From Chelonoidis abingdonii (taxonomy: Eukaryota > Chordata > Testudines > Testudinidae): 64,000 bases of DNA. Each line of letters opens with the position of its first letter. The first letter of the stretch is position 1. The position numbers and the translations under genes are program-made. Where the stretch lies: positions 19,935,525 to 19,999,524 of the forward strand of contig NC_133790.1 in NCBI RefSeq assembly GCF_003597395.2. Direction: 5' to 3'. A model generated the notes under the pieces. It was not told the origin of the DNA, made no database searches, and was given only the letters and a program-made list of their open reading frames with translations. Below are positions 54,883 through 64,000 of this stretch, one piece after another.

Positions 54883-56513
54883 AAGCCCTGCAGATCACAG
54901 CAGGGTCAGTGTGGCCTGAAATTATTATATGAGGCAGAGTGAAGGAAACATGAGGGGTCAGTCAGACCTCAAGGGCCAGGCAGTTAGAGCAGCATCCCGA
55001 GCGGCCAGGCTGAGGCAGCACGACAAGGGAATGAACCCAGGCCTGGCTGCCATGCCCCAGCCCCTGAGATCTCCTGGGAGAATCAGACACGGAGCCTTGA
55101 AGCGGTAAAGGGCCATTTCTGACTCGCTGAGTGGGGTTGAGGAGCCTGTGTTTCATCTGATATTTTAGCTGCTCTTTAACCGAACCAGGGGCTGGCAGGA
55201 CCCTTAGCAGCTTCTGTGTTGACTTAGCTCTTCTGAGGGGGATTTCAGCACCCATTGCCACAAAGCAAGGCCGAAGAGTCGTGGGGGAGAACCAGGGAAC
55301 TCCTGGTTGCTCCTGGAACCCTACTGGCGATCTTGAGTCAGAGGAGATTTCACAGGACCTTCAAGTCATCAGACTCTTTTCATATGGCTTGTAACGGCAC
55401 CCCCAGAGTCAGTGGGCACTGACCCTGGCACGTGACAGACAGACGTGTTCAGCCTCCGCTCCAGGGCAGGTAACTGAGGCTTGGAAACAAAGCCGGTCTC
55501 TTCCCACCACTCCTGTGTGCCACACTGCTCTTCTGTGACTCTCAACCTAAGTCGGAATCCCTGGAGAACCGTAGCAGCCACAGCAGCATCCCATAGCAAC
55601 GGCACATGGCACCGTGACGCGTTCCCTTCGCCTGCGTACTTCCTACACCTCAAGTCTTGGGCAACAGCGAGCCAGGCGATTTATTAATCACCGTGTCCGA
55701 ACTGTGTTTGTAAATGATATTGCAGTATGCTGTGACTCAGTTATGTAGAAACCAGAGGTTGGTTAGGACTCACCTGGGCCTGGCGTTCGCACAACAGTAA
55801 GGTCACCCACAAGCACAGCCAGATGCAGGGTGCACCAGCTCAGCAGCCATATTAGAGTCCAGCACTGCCTCTCCCAGCCCAGTCCCTCGGACAGCTCTGT
55901 CTGACACCACTGGGCCTCTGGGATCCCAGGCACATGGCTACCATCGCCCCAGAGTTCATCTCCCCTCCTGGGGTCTGATGCCAGTAGCAACCTGCTGTGC
56001 AACAGGCCACCGGCACTCAGCGATTCACTGCTGTGTCTGACCCCGCCATCCCCAGGGCTCACACAGAGGGATCCTGCCTCAGTGCTCCCTTGTAATGAGA
56101 GCAGACAGCAAAACTTCTCAGGGGCAAGCAGCTCCCAAAGGGCCAGCAGCCAGCACAGAGTTCGCCGCCCAAAGCCTCATTCCTGAGAGCGTTTTCAAAA
56201 GGATTTCCATGCCCAGCCTTGTTATATTAGCCAGGGAAGAGCCCACCGACTGCTGTGGATACAGCACAGCACTGTTCTCAGATAGCCTGACCTTATACAC
56301 AGTGAGCTGTATTGGGAAACACATGGCCCTTCTGCCAGTGAGCTCCCCCGTGTCTGCCCTGAGAAACCAGATTCCCCTAAGCAGCAGAATTTTCTCCGTC
56401 AATGGAGATTCCACCATTTATCCTTCAAGCTGATAAGCTCTGAGATGTTAAAAAGCAAGTGCCCTGGAGGCATAAGGGAAGTGTGCAGGCAGTTGTGTGT
56501 GTGATGCCTTGGG
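54883..56513. other. Spacer V13-V14
   Basis: Unique sequence; no gene, V relic or repeat recognised. Confidence 0.5.
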
Positions 56514-56552
56514 GGTTTTGGTCTCAGTTCCCCGTGAAGCTGTTGTGCAGTG
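56514..56552 (-). promoter_or_regulatory. V14 RSS, 23 bp spacer, weak heptamer
   Basis: Heptamer CACTGCA (56546-56552) keeps CAC but differs in the rest. Spacer 23 bp, nonamer ACCAAAACC (56514-56522). Confidence 0.8.
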
Positions 56553-57000
56553 TTACTCGCCACCACTCGATATTAGACAGTAATAACTGGCCTCATCCTC
56601 GGCTTCGACTGCAGAGATGGCTAAATAACAGGTGTTAGTGGAGGCCTCTTTAGTAGCGGAGAACCGGTTGGAGGCCCCCGAGGCAAGCCCTTCACTGGAT
56701 TCATCTTTACAATAGAGCAGGTATCTGGGTCGGTTCCCTGCTTTCTGCTGCAGCCAGCTCACGTGGGTGCTACCGATGCTGGTGCCAGCGCTCAAGGTGC
56801 AGGAAAGTTTAGCAGCGTTTCCTCGAGACACTGACACTGACGCCTGCTGGGTCAATACAGCCTTTGTGTAGGGCACTGTCAGAAACCAAGAAACAAGTTA
56901 GCAGTGACCAAAGCTGAATTCAGACTGTAATTTATGTGCCTGGTGAATTACCTGCCAGGGAAAGCCCCAGGAGACAGAGAGTTAGAGAAGCCAGGGCCAT
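56553..57000 (-). CDS. IGLV: V14: immunoglobulin lambda V segment, open, extra cysteines
   Basis: Leader exon 56952-57000 encodes [16 protein letters not shown]. The intron is 76 nt and the acceptor is TCTGACAG. V exon 56553-56875 reads PYTKAVLTQQASVSVSRGN, LSC (Cys23), VSWLQQ (Trp41), LLYCKDESSEGLASG, RFSATKEASTNTCYL, EDEASYYC (Cys104), then LISSGGE and a TAA directly at the heptamer. The TAA would have to be trimmed during joining. Two extra cysteines (LLYCK and NTCYL) are unusual. Octamer at 57147-57154. It is possibly functional, with a weak heptamer. Confidence 0.82.
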
Positions 57001-57146
57001 GGTGCAGGGAGGTGATGGACGGCGGAATGGAGAATCCCGATGTTGTACTTGGGTTTCTGTGGCTTTGCACCCCAGTTCAACCTCTGACTTTGTGCAATTC
57101 TACAGCTGCTTTTAGAGCCCTGCGGACAGAGGTGGGGCCACCCAAT

Positions 57147-57154
57147 ATGCAAAT
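57147..57154 (-). promoter_or_regulatory. V14 promoter octamer
   Basis: ATTTGCAT on the coding strand. Confidence 0.85.
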
Positions 57155-58812
57155 GAGCCTTGAGGGGTGGCACTATTATTCCACAATCCCACTCCGTACC
57201 CTGAAGCACCACTAGCCCAGCCAGTGCAGCCCGGGGTGCTGCTGAGCCCTGGGATCCTGACTGCAGACCTGACCCACTCACACCCATCACCCGGTCCCCT
57301 TTGGGTAATGCCACAGCTCCTGGTGTTGTGAAAGGGGTCACAGCGCTTAATGCTAATGTTCCACATCAGTAAAGGACACAGCAGCGCCCCCCACAGTAAA
57401 AAAATCACCATGCAGGGCCCTGGTGTGATGAGTTAATCAGGTGACACATTGGTTTGTGGCAAGAAATTTACTAAAAGAAAATGCCAGGAAGCACAGTTCA
57501 GAACAACTCTTTAATCCCTGATCAGCTGTGCCGGTGCCTTATGCGCTATATATGTGTGCAGCACACGAACTGACGGGTAGGACCCCCTTTCACTACAGCA
57601 CTTACACACGCAACTTTAACTCTGTGCTTAAAATTAAACATGTGCTTAAATGCTTTGCCAAAATGAGGCTTAATTCATTAAGTGCAAATTAGTGTGTGAA
57701 CTACGTGTGTCATGTGTATTTTAATGGTTCTAGTTCCAGTTCTGTTTCCATCAGTTCAGTGACTGAGGGAATTGTGGGTATGTCACGTATAGAAATGAGG
57801 CTCTCCGTAGCCATCCTTTTCCCTCTCCACTCAGAGAGGAAGCAGACAGCTCTTTCCACTGACGCATCTGGCCATAGGCTCACAGTTCTGTACATGTTTC
57901 AAGAGAGAAGATCCAAATGGGCGGGAACAGCACCAAGGCAGCCTTTAAACAGGGCCCCATGCTGGGAATCTTACTAAAACATTGTTAGTGCTGCCTAATG
58001 AACAGCTGTTCCCATGGAAATTAATGAGTGCAACTTGCACATTACACAAAGTATTTATTTTGTATATATAAAAACACCCTTATCCCACTGCTCTAAATAA
58101 ATCGCCTCAAAGTTCCGGTCAGGGATTTACTTGGCACTATTGAAAAAAGTTCATTAAGAACAAATCACACTACAAAACAAATCATGGTTTTATAACTCTA
58201 GAGACTTCTTCCCTTGTGCCTCACATTGGACAAGATTGTCGGTAATGTTATTGGGCCTTCTCCTATGCTGCCCCCTAGTGGTCATTATCTGTCTCTCCTC
58301 TCTATACTGTCAATGGCTCACTACAGTTCTCGTGTCACTTGCATGCTTGCAGTGCTGCAGTCCCTGTGTCTTTCATGAGAGTTGTGCACAGACAACTGAC
58401 AGGTGCATCAGGCCTCTGATGTGTAAGGAGCCTTGTCTGCGTCCCCTGCTAGTCTCTCTAAATGCTCATCTGTTTGTCTGCATCAGTGATTCTGCTCACA
58501 GCTTCTTTGTTTGTAATTATTTTAGTCACAGTGCACAAATACTGGCACTGTAAGGGAATCCATGTAACACATCACTGTCTGCCAGGACTTCACTCCACAG
58601 GATTTTACCATGAAACACAAATCATGCTAATTTACAACAGCACATCGTGTTAGCTTGCACATGGTGGAATGGGGGCAGAGGATACCAATTCTACAAGGAA
58701 CTTCCACAAGGGTTCCCCCTCTATCTGCATCTTTAGCGTGTATTTCTGTTTTCTGTGAGGGCCTTTCTTGGGGTTTCTGTGGTTTGTTCTCCAGGGGCCC
58801 CAGGGTACAGAA
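57155..58812. other. Spacer V14-V15
   Basis: AT-richer, unique sequence; no gene or V relic seen. Confidence 0.5.
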
Positions 58813-58844
58813 GGTTTTTGTCTCAGTTCCCTGTCTCAACTGTG
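58813..58844 (-). promoter_or_regulatory. V15 RSS with 16 bp spacer
   Basis: Consensus nonamer ACAAAAACC (58813-58821) and the nearest heptamer CACAGTT (58838-58844) are separated by 16 bp. At the 23 bp position the sequence is TGCTTTA. Alignment with V13 suggests a 7 bp deletion in the spacer. Confidence 0.75.
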
Positions 58845-59565
58845 TAAAGCATTGTTGTGCCATGTACCACAGTAATAATCAGCATCAGCCTCCACTTGGA
58901 TTCCCATGATGGCTAGATAGCAAATGTTGCTGGAGGTGTCTTTGGAAGCAGAGAACCGAGCAGGGACCCCAGAGCCCTGGTGCTTGCTAGATTCATCTTT
59001 GTAATACAGCAGATATCTCGGAGGGTTCCCGGCTGTTTGCTGAAACCAGTGAATGTAGTAGCCACTGATGCTCGTTCCACTACTCATGATACAGGAGAGT
59101 TTGATGGTGCCTCCTGGGGGCACTGACTCTGAGGCAGGCTGAGTCAGGGTTGGCTGCGTGCTGGCAACTATCAGCAACAAAGACCCGAGTGAGCTGTGAC
59201 CAAACCAGAAATTAGCAAAGCTCAGTGGCTAAAACTGGGGTCAGGCAATCAGGACTTTTAGGTCCTGCTCCCTGCCCTTCCAAAAGCTCCTTTGGGATCT
59301 TGGAGAAGTCACTTCTGCACCTCCGTTTCCTCTTGGTACACTGGGGATAATAGTCCCTGTGTTTGTAAAGGGCTTGGGGACCCTCAGCTTGAACATAAAA
59401 GGACATTTTCAAAAGCACCTACATGACTTTGAGGCCTGTTGAAAGGCACAGTCCCACCCGGAGTGTTATCAGCCAGGTGGGGGTGCGTTGGGTATTACAA
59501 ACCCCTAACCACTCACCTGCCAGGAAAAGCCCCAGGACACAGAGAGTCAGGGTGGACTGGGCCAT
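58845..59565 (-). CDS. IGLV: V15: lambda V segment, open frame, defective RSS spacing
   Basis: Leader exon 59517-59565 encodes MAQSTLTLCVLGLFLA with GTGAGT donor. V exon 58845-59167 (acceptor GCTGATAG) reads ASTQPTLTQPASESVPPGG, LSC (Cys23), IHWFQQ (Trp41), a long CDR2 region (YYKDESSKHQGSG), [26 protein letters not shown] (Cys104), then GTWHNNALHS. The intron is 349 nt, against 76-148 in the other genes, because a MIR-like SINE lies in it. Octamer at 59708-59715. Coding and splicing look sound, but the 16 bp RSS spacer predicts poor or no rearrangement. Confidence 0.85.
59265..59400 (+). mobile_element. MIR-like SINE fragment inside the V15 leader intron
   Basis: Phrases AAGTCACTTCTGCACCTCCG, CACTGGGGATAATAGT and TTTGTAAAGGGCTTGG fit the MIR core and 3' region. 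It accounts for the unusual intron length. Confidence 0.5.
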
Positions 59566-59707
59566 GGTGCAGGGAGGAGATGGAGGTGGACAGGAAGGAA
59601 TCTGATTTGGCAGCTCTGCTTATGCCTGTTTGCAGCTTGAGCCCTGGCTCTGGGCAACCCTCCAGGTACCTTTAAAACCATGAGGGGCAGGGCTGAGACT
59701 GGCTAGT

Positions 59708-59715
59708 ATGCAAAT
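59708..59715 (-). promoter_or_regulatory. V15 promoter octamer
   Basis: ATTTGCAT on the coding strand. Confidence 0.85.
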
Positions 59716-60528
59716 AAATCCCCAGGGGTGGTGTTCTGTGCAGCTATTGGATATACTGATCTCTGGGTATTACCATTACATCTTGCATTGCAAATCAGCC
59801 ATACGGCCCCATGTGAAGACCTGATCCCCCGTCTTTTCCCCAGCTCACAAAGTCTCCCTGTCGGACCTGCCCCAGTTACGCAAAGGTTAGAAACGTCCCA
59901 CTTGAAAATTCAGATGCAGAGAAGGGACTAACGGCAACACAGATGGTAACTGAAATGCTGCACAGCTGTTGTACCGCTTGTATCACAGCAGCACGACTGC
60001 ATTGTCTAGAATCACAGTGTATAGAAAACTGGGAATGAAAAGAGAGGAGGAGAAAAGAGAACTGGAATGACTCGGAGTGAGTCTTTCAGTGGCCAGAGCT
60101 CGTGTGTGCTTACGTGTAAGAATTGTCACATGGCACCATCGCACCATGGGAACATCCAAAAGGAACCAGAGACGCGCCTTTTACAAGCCTCCACCCAAAC
60201 ACACACCGCAGTGTGGCTGGAGGGGGAGCAGGGACAGGGCAACAAAGGGGACAAACATGAAGAGATGGTTTCTCATACAATGAGAGCTGCATTGTAGAGA
60301 GAGAAATTCTCTATAAACCCCTCACTGGTGTATCGGCAAAAACACTTGGGCACTTCTGGACCCCTGCTACTAATTCTAATACTTGCACATGCTCTTTAAA
60401 TAGCTTCAAACCTGCATGAAGGTAAGGTTTAGTTTGGGATCTACAAAGCCTATTGTCGTGCACACAGACACAGACACACACAAAGACATGGAAGTGAAGA
60501 TTCTCCTCTGTAAAGCACTATAACATGT
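59716..60528. other. Spacer between V15 and LTR 2
   Basis: No gene seen. A short CACAGACACA-type low-complexity tract lies near 60,465-60,485. Confidence 0.5.
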
Positions 60529-61311
60529 TGTGACAGAATATGCCCCTGTGTCAACTAATGTATAATCTTTGTACAAAATGTGTCTTGGGAGGTACCTCTT
60601 AAAACCTCATAATCTGCTGGTCATTATTGTCCTGGAAAAGGTGTGCAGCAACATTGTATGTAAAGTTAGAAGATTTCACTGTATGGTGGTGTTAACACAT
60701 GTTCCAAGTCTGGGGAGTGGCCAAACCAATTCCTCAGAGATAAAGGACAAGCTCACACCTCAAGCCAAGTGTAAACAAGATCAATGGGCCATTACTTGTT
60801 CCCTGGCTATTCATTGGCAGGAAAAGGGGCATGGGTGAAAAATCTACATCTTAGCAAAGAAAGAGCATGGAGTTCCTGTCCACCCAGTCTGCCTGTTGCC
60901 ATGCCCCCAGCTGGAGATTCTTCTCAAGAGGGAAGAGGACTATACAAAGAAAGGGGAGAGACCCAAAACACCGCCTCCTTCTCTCTCTCTACCCATCGAT
61001 TCACTGCCACAGAACGAACAACGGGAGCAGCCATTCAATTGGGGAAGGTTCCTCGCCTGGGAAGTGTGACCACTAAGAGTCTGTTGAGAGCCTGAGATGA
61101 GGAAACTTTGTTTTGCGTTTAACATAGTTATTGAGTTAGATACTAACTGTGTTTCGTCTTTATTTTCCTTGCAACCATTTCTCATTTTTGTGCCTCATTA
61201 CTTAGACTCCCTTCAAATCTCTCTCTTTGTAATTAATAAACTTTTTTTATTGTTGTATCTACTCTAGTGTGTTTGAATTTAAGTGTTTGGGAAACTCCAT
61301 TGAAGATAACA
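60529..61311 (+). mobile_element. Solo LTR of the same endogenous retrovirus family, copy 2
   Basis: Begins TGTGACAG and ends GATAACA (TG..CA), flanked on both sides by ACATGT (60523-60528 and 61312-61317), a perfect 6 bp target duplication. AATAAA signal at 61235-61240. Aligns with the inverted copy at 1989-2714. No internal retroviral genes are present. The intact target duplication shows a single insertion followed by LTR-LTR recombination. Confidence 0.85.
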
Positions 61312-61317
61312 ACATGT

Positions 61318-62542
61318 ATGCATAGCATCAGATAAAATGATAGACGTTATGGAAACTTGTGTTGCCCAGGAGAGGGCTGGGCAGTGCAGGACAAACATTC
61401 CTGTGGGGAAATCAGGGACTGGGAGTGTGTTGGGGTCACCCTGCAGTATATTTCAGGCTGGTAAGAGCCTAGGTGTGGCTGGCTGGCTGTAGCACACACA
61501 GTGACACACTGGGAGTGACCTACATTCTGGAGGCTGTTTGTGAGCAATCTAGGCTGGAGGCTACAGGAACCAGACATTGTACAGGGCACCCCAGGTTGAG
61601 GGCAGGGGTGACACAGCTGCTCAGTAGTCTGGACTGTACCCTGGACAAGTCACAGATGTACGGATGATAAGTGCTATATTAGTGCTACAGGATTCTAAGT
61701 ATTCTTCAGTTTATCCCAGCCTTAGCAGTTGTGTTTTTTGGCTCTTCGCCACCTGTGGAGTCTCTGCCAACCTGCATCTTCCACCAAAGGGGAGAGATGC
61801 TTTCTGCTCAGGCAAGAGCAACAGGTAAATTCTGTTCCTGGCTGCCCCTCTCAGGCCTTAGAACTGCCTTGGCCATGCTGAGGTCAGTGCAAAGGATTCT
61901 GGGTGTGTCTGGGAGCTAAATATGCCCCCCATGCAACAGCGCTGGAACCAGGGCACCCGTCTGGAAGGAAGCTGACGCAGAGCTGGGAGGGGTGATGGGA
62001 CAAAGGGAGCAGAAGGGGCTGGCAGGAGCTGACCTTCCTTGATGCCTAGATGCCCTGCATCGGGGGCCATTTTAGGCCGCATGTTATCAGGGGCTTCCCT
62101 GAGCCTCCCTTCCAATCCACCCCAGCCCTGTCAGGGCCATTGACCTGCAGTAGCTGTGCTCTGCTGTTTTCTACTGGGCAGTGATGTGTCCGTGCTCTGT
62201 GGGGCTCCCTCGCACGTTTCGCAGAGGCCCGGACGGTGTGGTGGACAAACCCTTCCGGGTCTCATCTTTTACATGGGGTGCAGACTTTGCTCTTTGTGGT
62301 GCAGGACAACGGACAGTGTTTTCTGGGGACCCTGCCACGGAGGACGGCTGCCTCAGCTCTTGAGCGACAAGATGACTATCAGAAACCAAGAGACCCATGA
62401 GCAGAGACGAGGCCTGAATTCACAGGGTATTTCAGTGCATGAGGAGCTGTGAGGGGAGCAGGAGCCAACGCCCCCTGTGTAAGAAGCAGGCTGGTGCTCA
62501 GAGCAGGTGCAGCCTTGCCACAGGGCTGCAGTGGAGTGATAA
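61318..62542. other. Spacer between LTR 2 and V16
   Basis: Unique sequence; no gene, V relic or repeat recognised. Confidence 0.5.
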
Positions 62543-62581
62543 GGTTTTTGTCTCACTTCCCCATAGGACGGTAGCACTGTG
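62543..62581 (-). promoter_or_regulatory. V16 RSS, consensus
   Basis: Heptamer CACAGTG (62575-62581), spacer 23 bp, nonamer ACAAAAACC (62543-62551). Confidence 0.95.
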
Positions 62582-63050
62582 CAAGCACTCCCAGTCCATG
62601 TAACACAGTAATAGACGGCATCATCCTCTGCCTGGGCCCCAGTGATGGTTAAATAGCCAATCTTGTCGGAGCCAGAGCGAGAGCCAGCGAACCGGCTGGG
62701 GACCCCCGTGCCCATGCCTTTGTTAGATTCAGTGAAAAAATACAACAGGTATCTGGGGATGCTGCCCGGTCTCTGCTGTATCCAAACGACACGGTTGGCA
62801 CTGACGGTGTAACTGCCCTCTAGTGTGCAGGGGAGCTGGACATTCCCCCCGGGAGACACGAACTCGGAGGGCGGCTGAGTCACCTGAGCGTAGCAACCTG
62901 CAGAAAGCAAAGAGCAGGGGGGTGAGCACTGCTATTACTACCACGTTTTCGGCTGACCTCGGTTTCCAGGCATGGTCAGATCAATCTGCTGTAGCTGTTA
63001 CCTGTCAGGAAAAGCCCCAGGAGATAGAGAGGGAGAGTTGGCTGGGCCAT
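62582..63050 (-). CDS. IGLV: V16: immunoglobulin lambda V segment, intact
   Basis: Leader exon 63002-63050 encodes MAQPTLPLYLLGLFLT. The intron is 104 nt and the acceptor is TTTCTGCAG. V exon 62582-62897 reads CYAQVTQPPSEFVSPGG, LPC (Cys23), VVWIQQ (Trp41), a long CDR2 region (YFFTESNKGMGTG), VPSRFAGSRSGSDKIGYL (FR3 longer than in V6), EDDAVYYC (Cys104), then VTWTGSA. An extra cysteine starts the mature N-terminus. With consensus RSS and two octamers it is a strong functional candidate. Confidence 0.94.
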
Positions 63051-63175
63051 GGTGTAGAGAGATGGGGAGAGGTCACAGGAGCTGGGTTTCTGCTGGTTTG
63101 CAGCCTGTTCCCTGTCTTTGTGAAACCCTGTGGCAGCCTTTAGAGCCCTTATGGGCAGGGGTAGGGCAGTCGCAT

Positions 63176-63224
63176 ATGCAAATAACCCCTCCAGGGTCAA
63201 ACTGGGGCAGCCCAGTATGCAAAT
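63176..63224 (-). promoter_or_regulatory. V16 double octamer promoter
   Basis: Octamers at 63176-63183 and 63217-63224, 41 bp apart start to start, the same layout as V6 and V11. Confidence 0.8.
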
Positions 63225-63609
63225 GAGATTCGGGGGTGGAGGTCAGACATTGTTCTCATTTCATGATCCAGATGCCCTCAGTTCTCAGACCTGCTGCCCC
63301 GGGTCAGAACAAGGCTCCAGCCACTCCGGTTTCCTGGCTCCAGAAGTGGCCAGAGTAAGGAGTTCCACCCCCTTCATGAACATATGCAACGATCCCGATG
63401 GCCTTTTGCTCTGGATGTGTCCCTGGGAACAGATCAAGCCTCCCCCTGAGAGTGTGGGGCACTCAGCAGGATAAGTATGTGGGTACAGCTCTCTCAACCA
63501 TTTCACAGCTACTGGTGCACCTCTGTCCCTCCTGTTCTCTGCCTGCAGCACATACCGAGGGCTGGAATACTTTGGTCTATTTTGGTGGTTGGGTTGTGTG
63601 TGCGAGTGC
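63225..63609. other. Spacer upstream of V16
   Basis: No gene seen. Confidence 0.5.
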
Positions 63610-63690
63610 TGGGTGGTGATAGTGGCCTGTGTTGTGCAGGAAGTCAGGCTAGATGATCTGATGGTCCCTCCTGGTCCTTCTGAATCTAAG
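63610..63690 (+). mobile_element. CR1 3' terminal fragment, plus orientation
   Basis: Reads GGCCTGTGTTGTGCAGGAAG, then TCAGGCTAGATGATC and a TGGTCC..CTGG..CTTCTGAATCTA end, the typical CR1 3' terminus. Confidence 0.7.
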
Positions 63691-63737
63691 TGAGATAATG
63701 ATGGGATAGACAACAGAAGGCACGTTGTAGAGAAGGT

Positions 63738-64000
63738 TCATAGATTCCCAGGCCAGAAGGGACCATTGTGACCATTAGTCTGGTCTCCTGTAGATCTCAG
63801 GCCACAGAACTTCCCCACAGTAATTCCTAGAGCAGAGCTTTTAGTAAAACATCCCTGATGGAGACTCCACCACAAAGCTGGGTAAATTGTTCCAGTGGTT
63901 AATCTCTCTCACCGTAAAAATTTACACCTTTTTTCCAAGCTTTGTCAAGCTTCTGCTTCCAGCCAATGGATCTTCTTGTACTTTTGCTAGCCCGTTATTA
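63738..64000 (-). mobile_element. CR1 3' fragment, minus orientation, cut by the window end
   Basis: Reverse complement of a CR1 3' region: CATAGATTCCCAGGCCAGAA, TCCTAGAGCAGAGCTTTTAG, AATTGTTCCAGTGGTTAATC and the CCAATGGATC stretch follow in order. Faces the plus-oriented fragment at 63,610. Confidence 0.8.

Noticed and set aside
1..64000. J-lambda or C-lambda segments
   Set aside because: I looked for a J motif (FGxGT) beside a 12-RSS and for C-domain sequence on both strands and saw none.
1..64000. V-kappa or sigma light-chain identity
   Set aside because: The 23 bp RSS spacers on every readable V argue against kappa, and sigma chains are not known from reptiles.
1..64000. CRISPR arrays, operons, bacterial-type promoters, tRNA or rRNA genes
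   Set aside because: The sequence is vertebrate nuclear DNA; no cloverleaf, rRNA or regularly spaced repeat was found. The only short tandem arrays are the 31 bp repeat and simple repeats.

Overview
This window is a stretch of vertebrate germline immunoglobulin light-chain V array, almost certainly the lambda (IGL) locus of a reptile, most probably a turtle. The V segments have a 46-51 nt leader exon, a short intron, one V exon with Cys23, Trp41 and a YYC Cys104 motif, and a recombination signal (RSS) with a 23 bp spacer. V-lambda uses 23-RSS and V-kappa uses 12-RSS, so lambda is favoured. Upstream of each gene is an octamer reading ATTTGCAT on the coding strand, the light-chain orientation. 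The host inference rests on the interspersed repeats: CR1 3' ends, a Penelope-like element, palindromic MITEs and an LTR family of types I associate with turtles. No J or C segment was seen. All V segments are on the minus strand, so J-C is inferred to lie to the left of position 1.

Layout, left to right. Eighteen V segments are named here by order: V1, V2, V3 (relic), V4, V5 (pseudogene), V6, V7a, V7b, V7c, V8, V9 (pseudogene), V10 (pseudogene), V11, V12, V13, V14, V15, V16. There are also two orphan leader exons. V1 (3.5 kb) and V2 (5.9 kb) are old tandem copies. Two tandem units then dominate. Unit 1 runs from about 1 to 31,126 and unit 2 from about 31,126 to 53,172. Matching pairs are orphan leader 1/2, V3/V8, V4/V9, V5/V10, V6/V11 and V7/V12. 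V1 and V2 have no counterpart in unit 2, where a decayed Penelope-like element occupies the corresponding interval. Within unit 1 the single V7-type gene has expanded to three by a 3,459 bp tandem duplication. From 53.2 kb to the end lie four single-copy segments (V13-V16).

By my reading, clear candidates for functional germline segments are V1, V6, V8, V11, V12 and V16 (intact leader, frame and 23-RSS). V7a-c are open but lack nine FR1 residues. V13 and V14 are open with weaker signals. V4 is open only if a downstream splice acceptor is used. V15 is open but its RSS spacer is 16 bp. V2, V3, V5, V9 and V10 are broken. V6 and V11 encode the same protein, because about 7.5 kb around them (13,716-21,235 versus 42,355-49,874) is almost identical while the flanks of the same duplication are visibly more diverged.

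The genes would act together as the V pool for light-chain assembly: one V is joined by RAG to a J outside the window, and the broken copies could at most serve as gene-conversion donors. Apart from the V segments I found no protein-coding gene, tRNA, rRNA or CRISPR. The intergenic DNA consists of duplicated spacer and decayed transposable elements. I did not find a previously undescribed system. The unusual content is the evolutionary structure of the array and several atypical splice or RSS signals.
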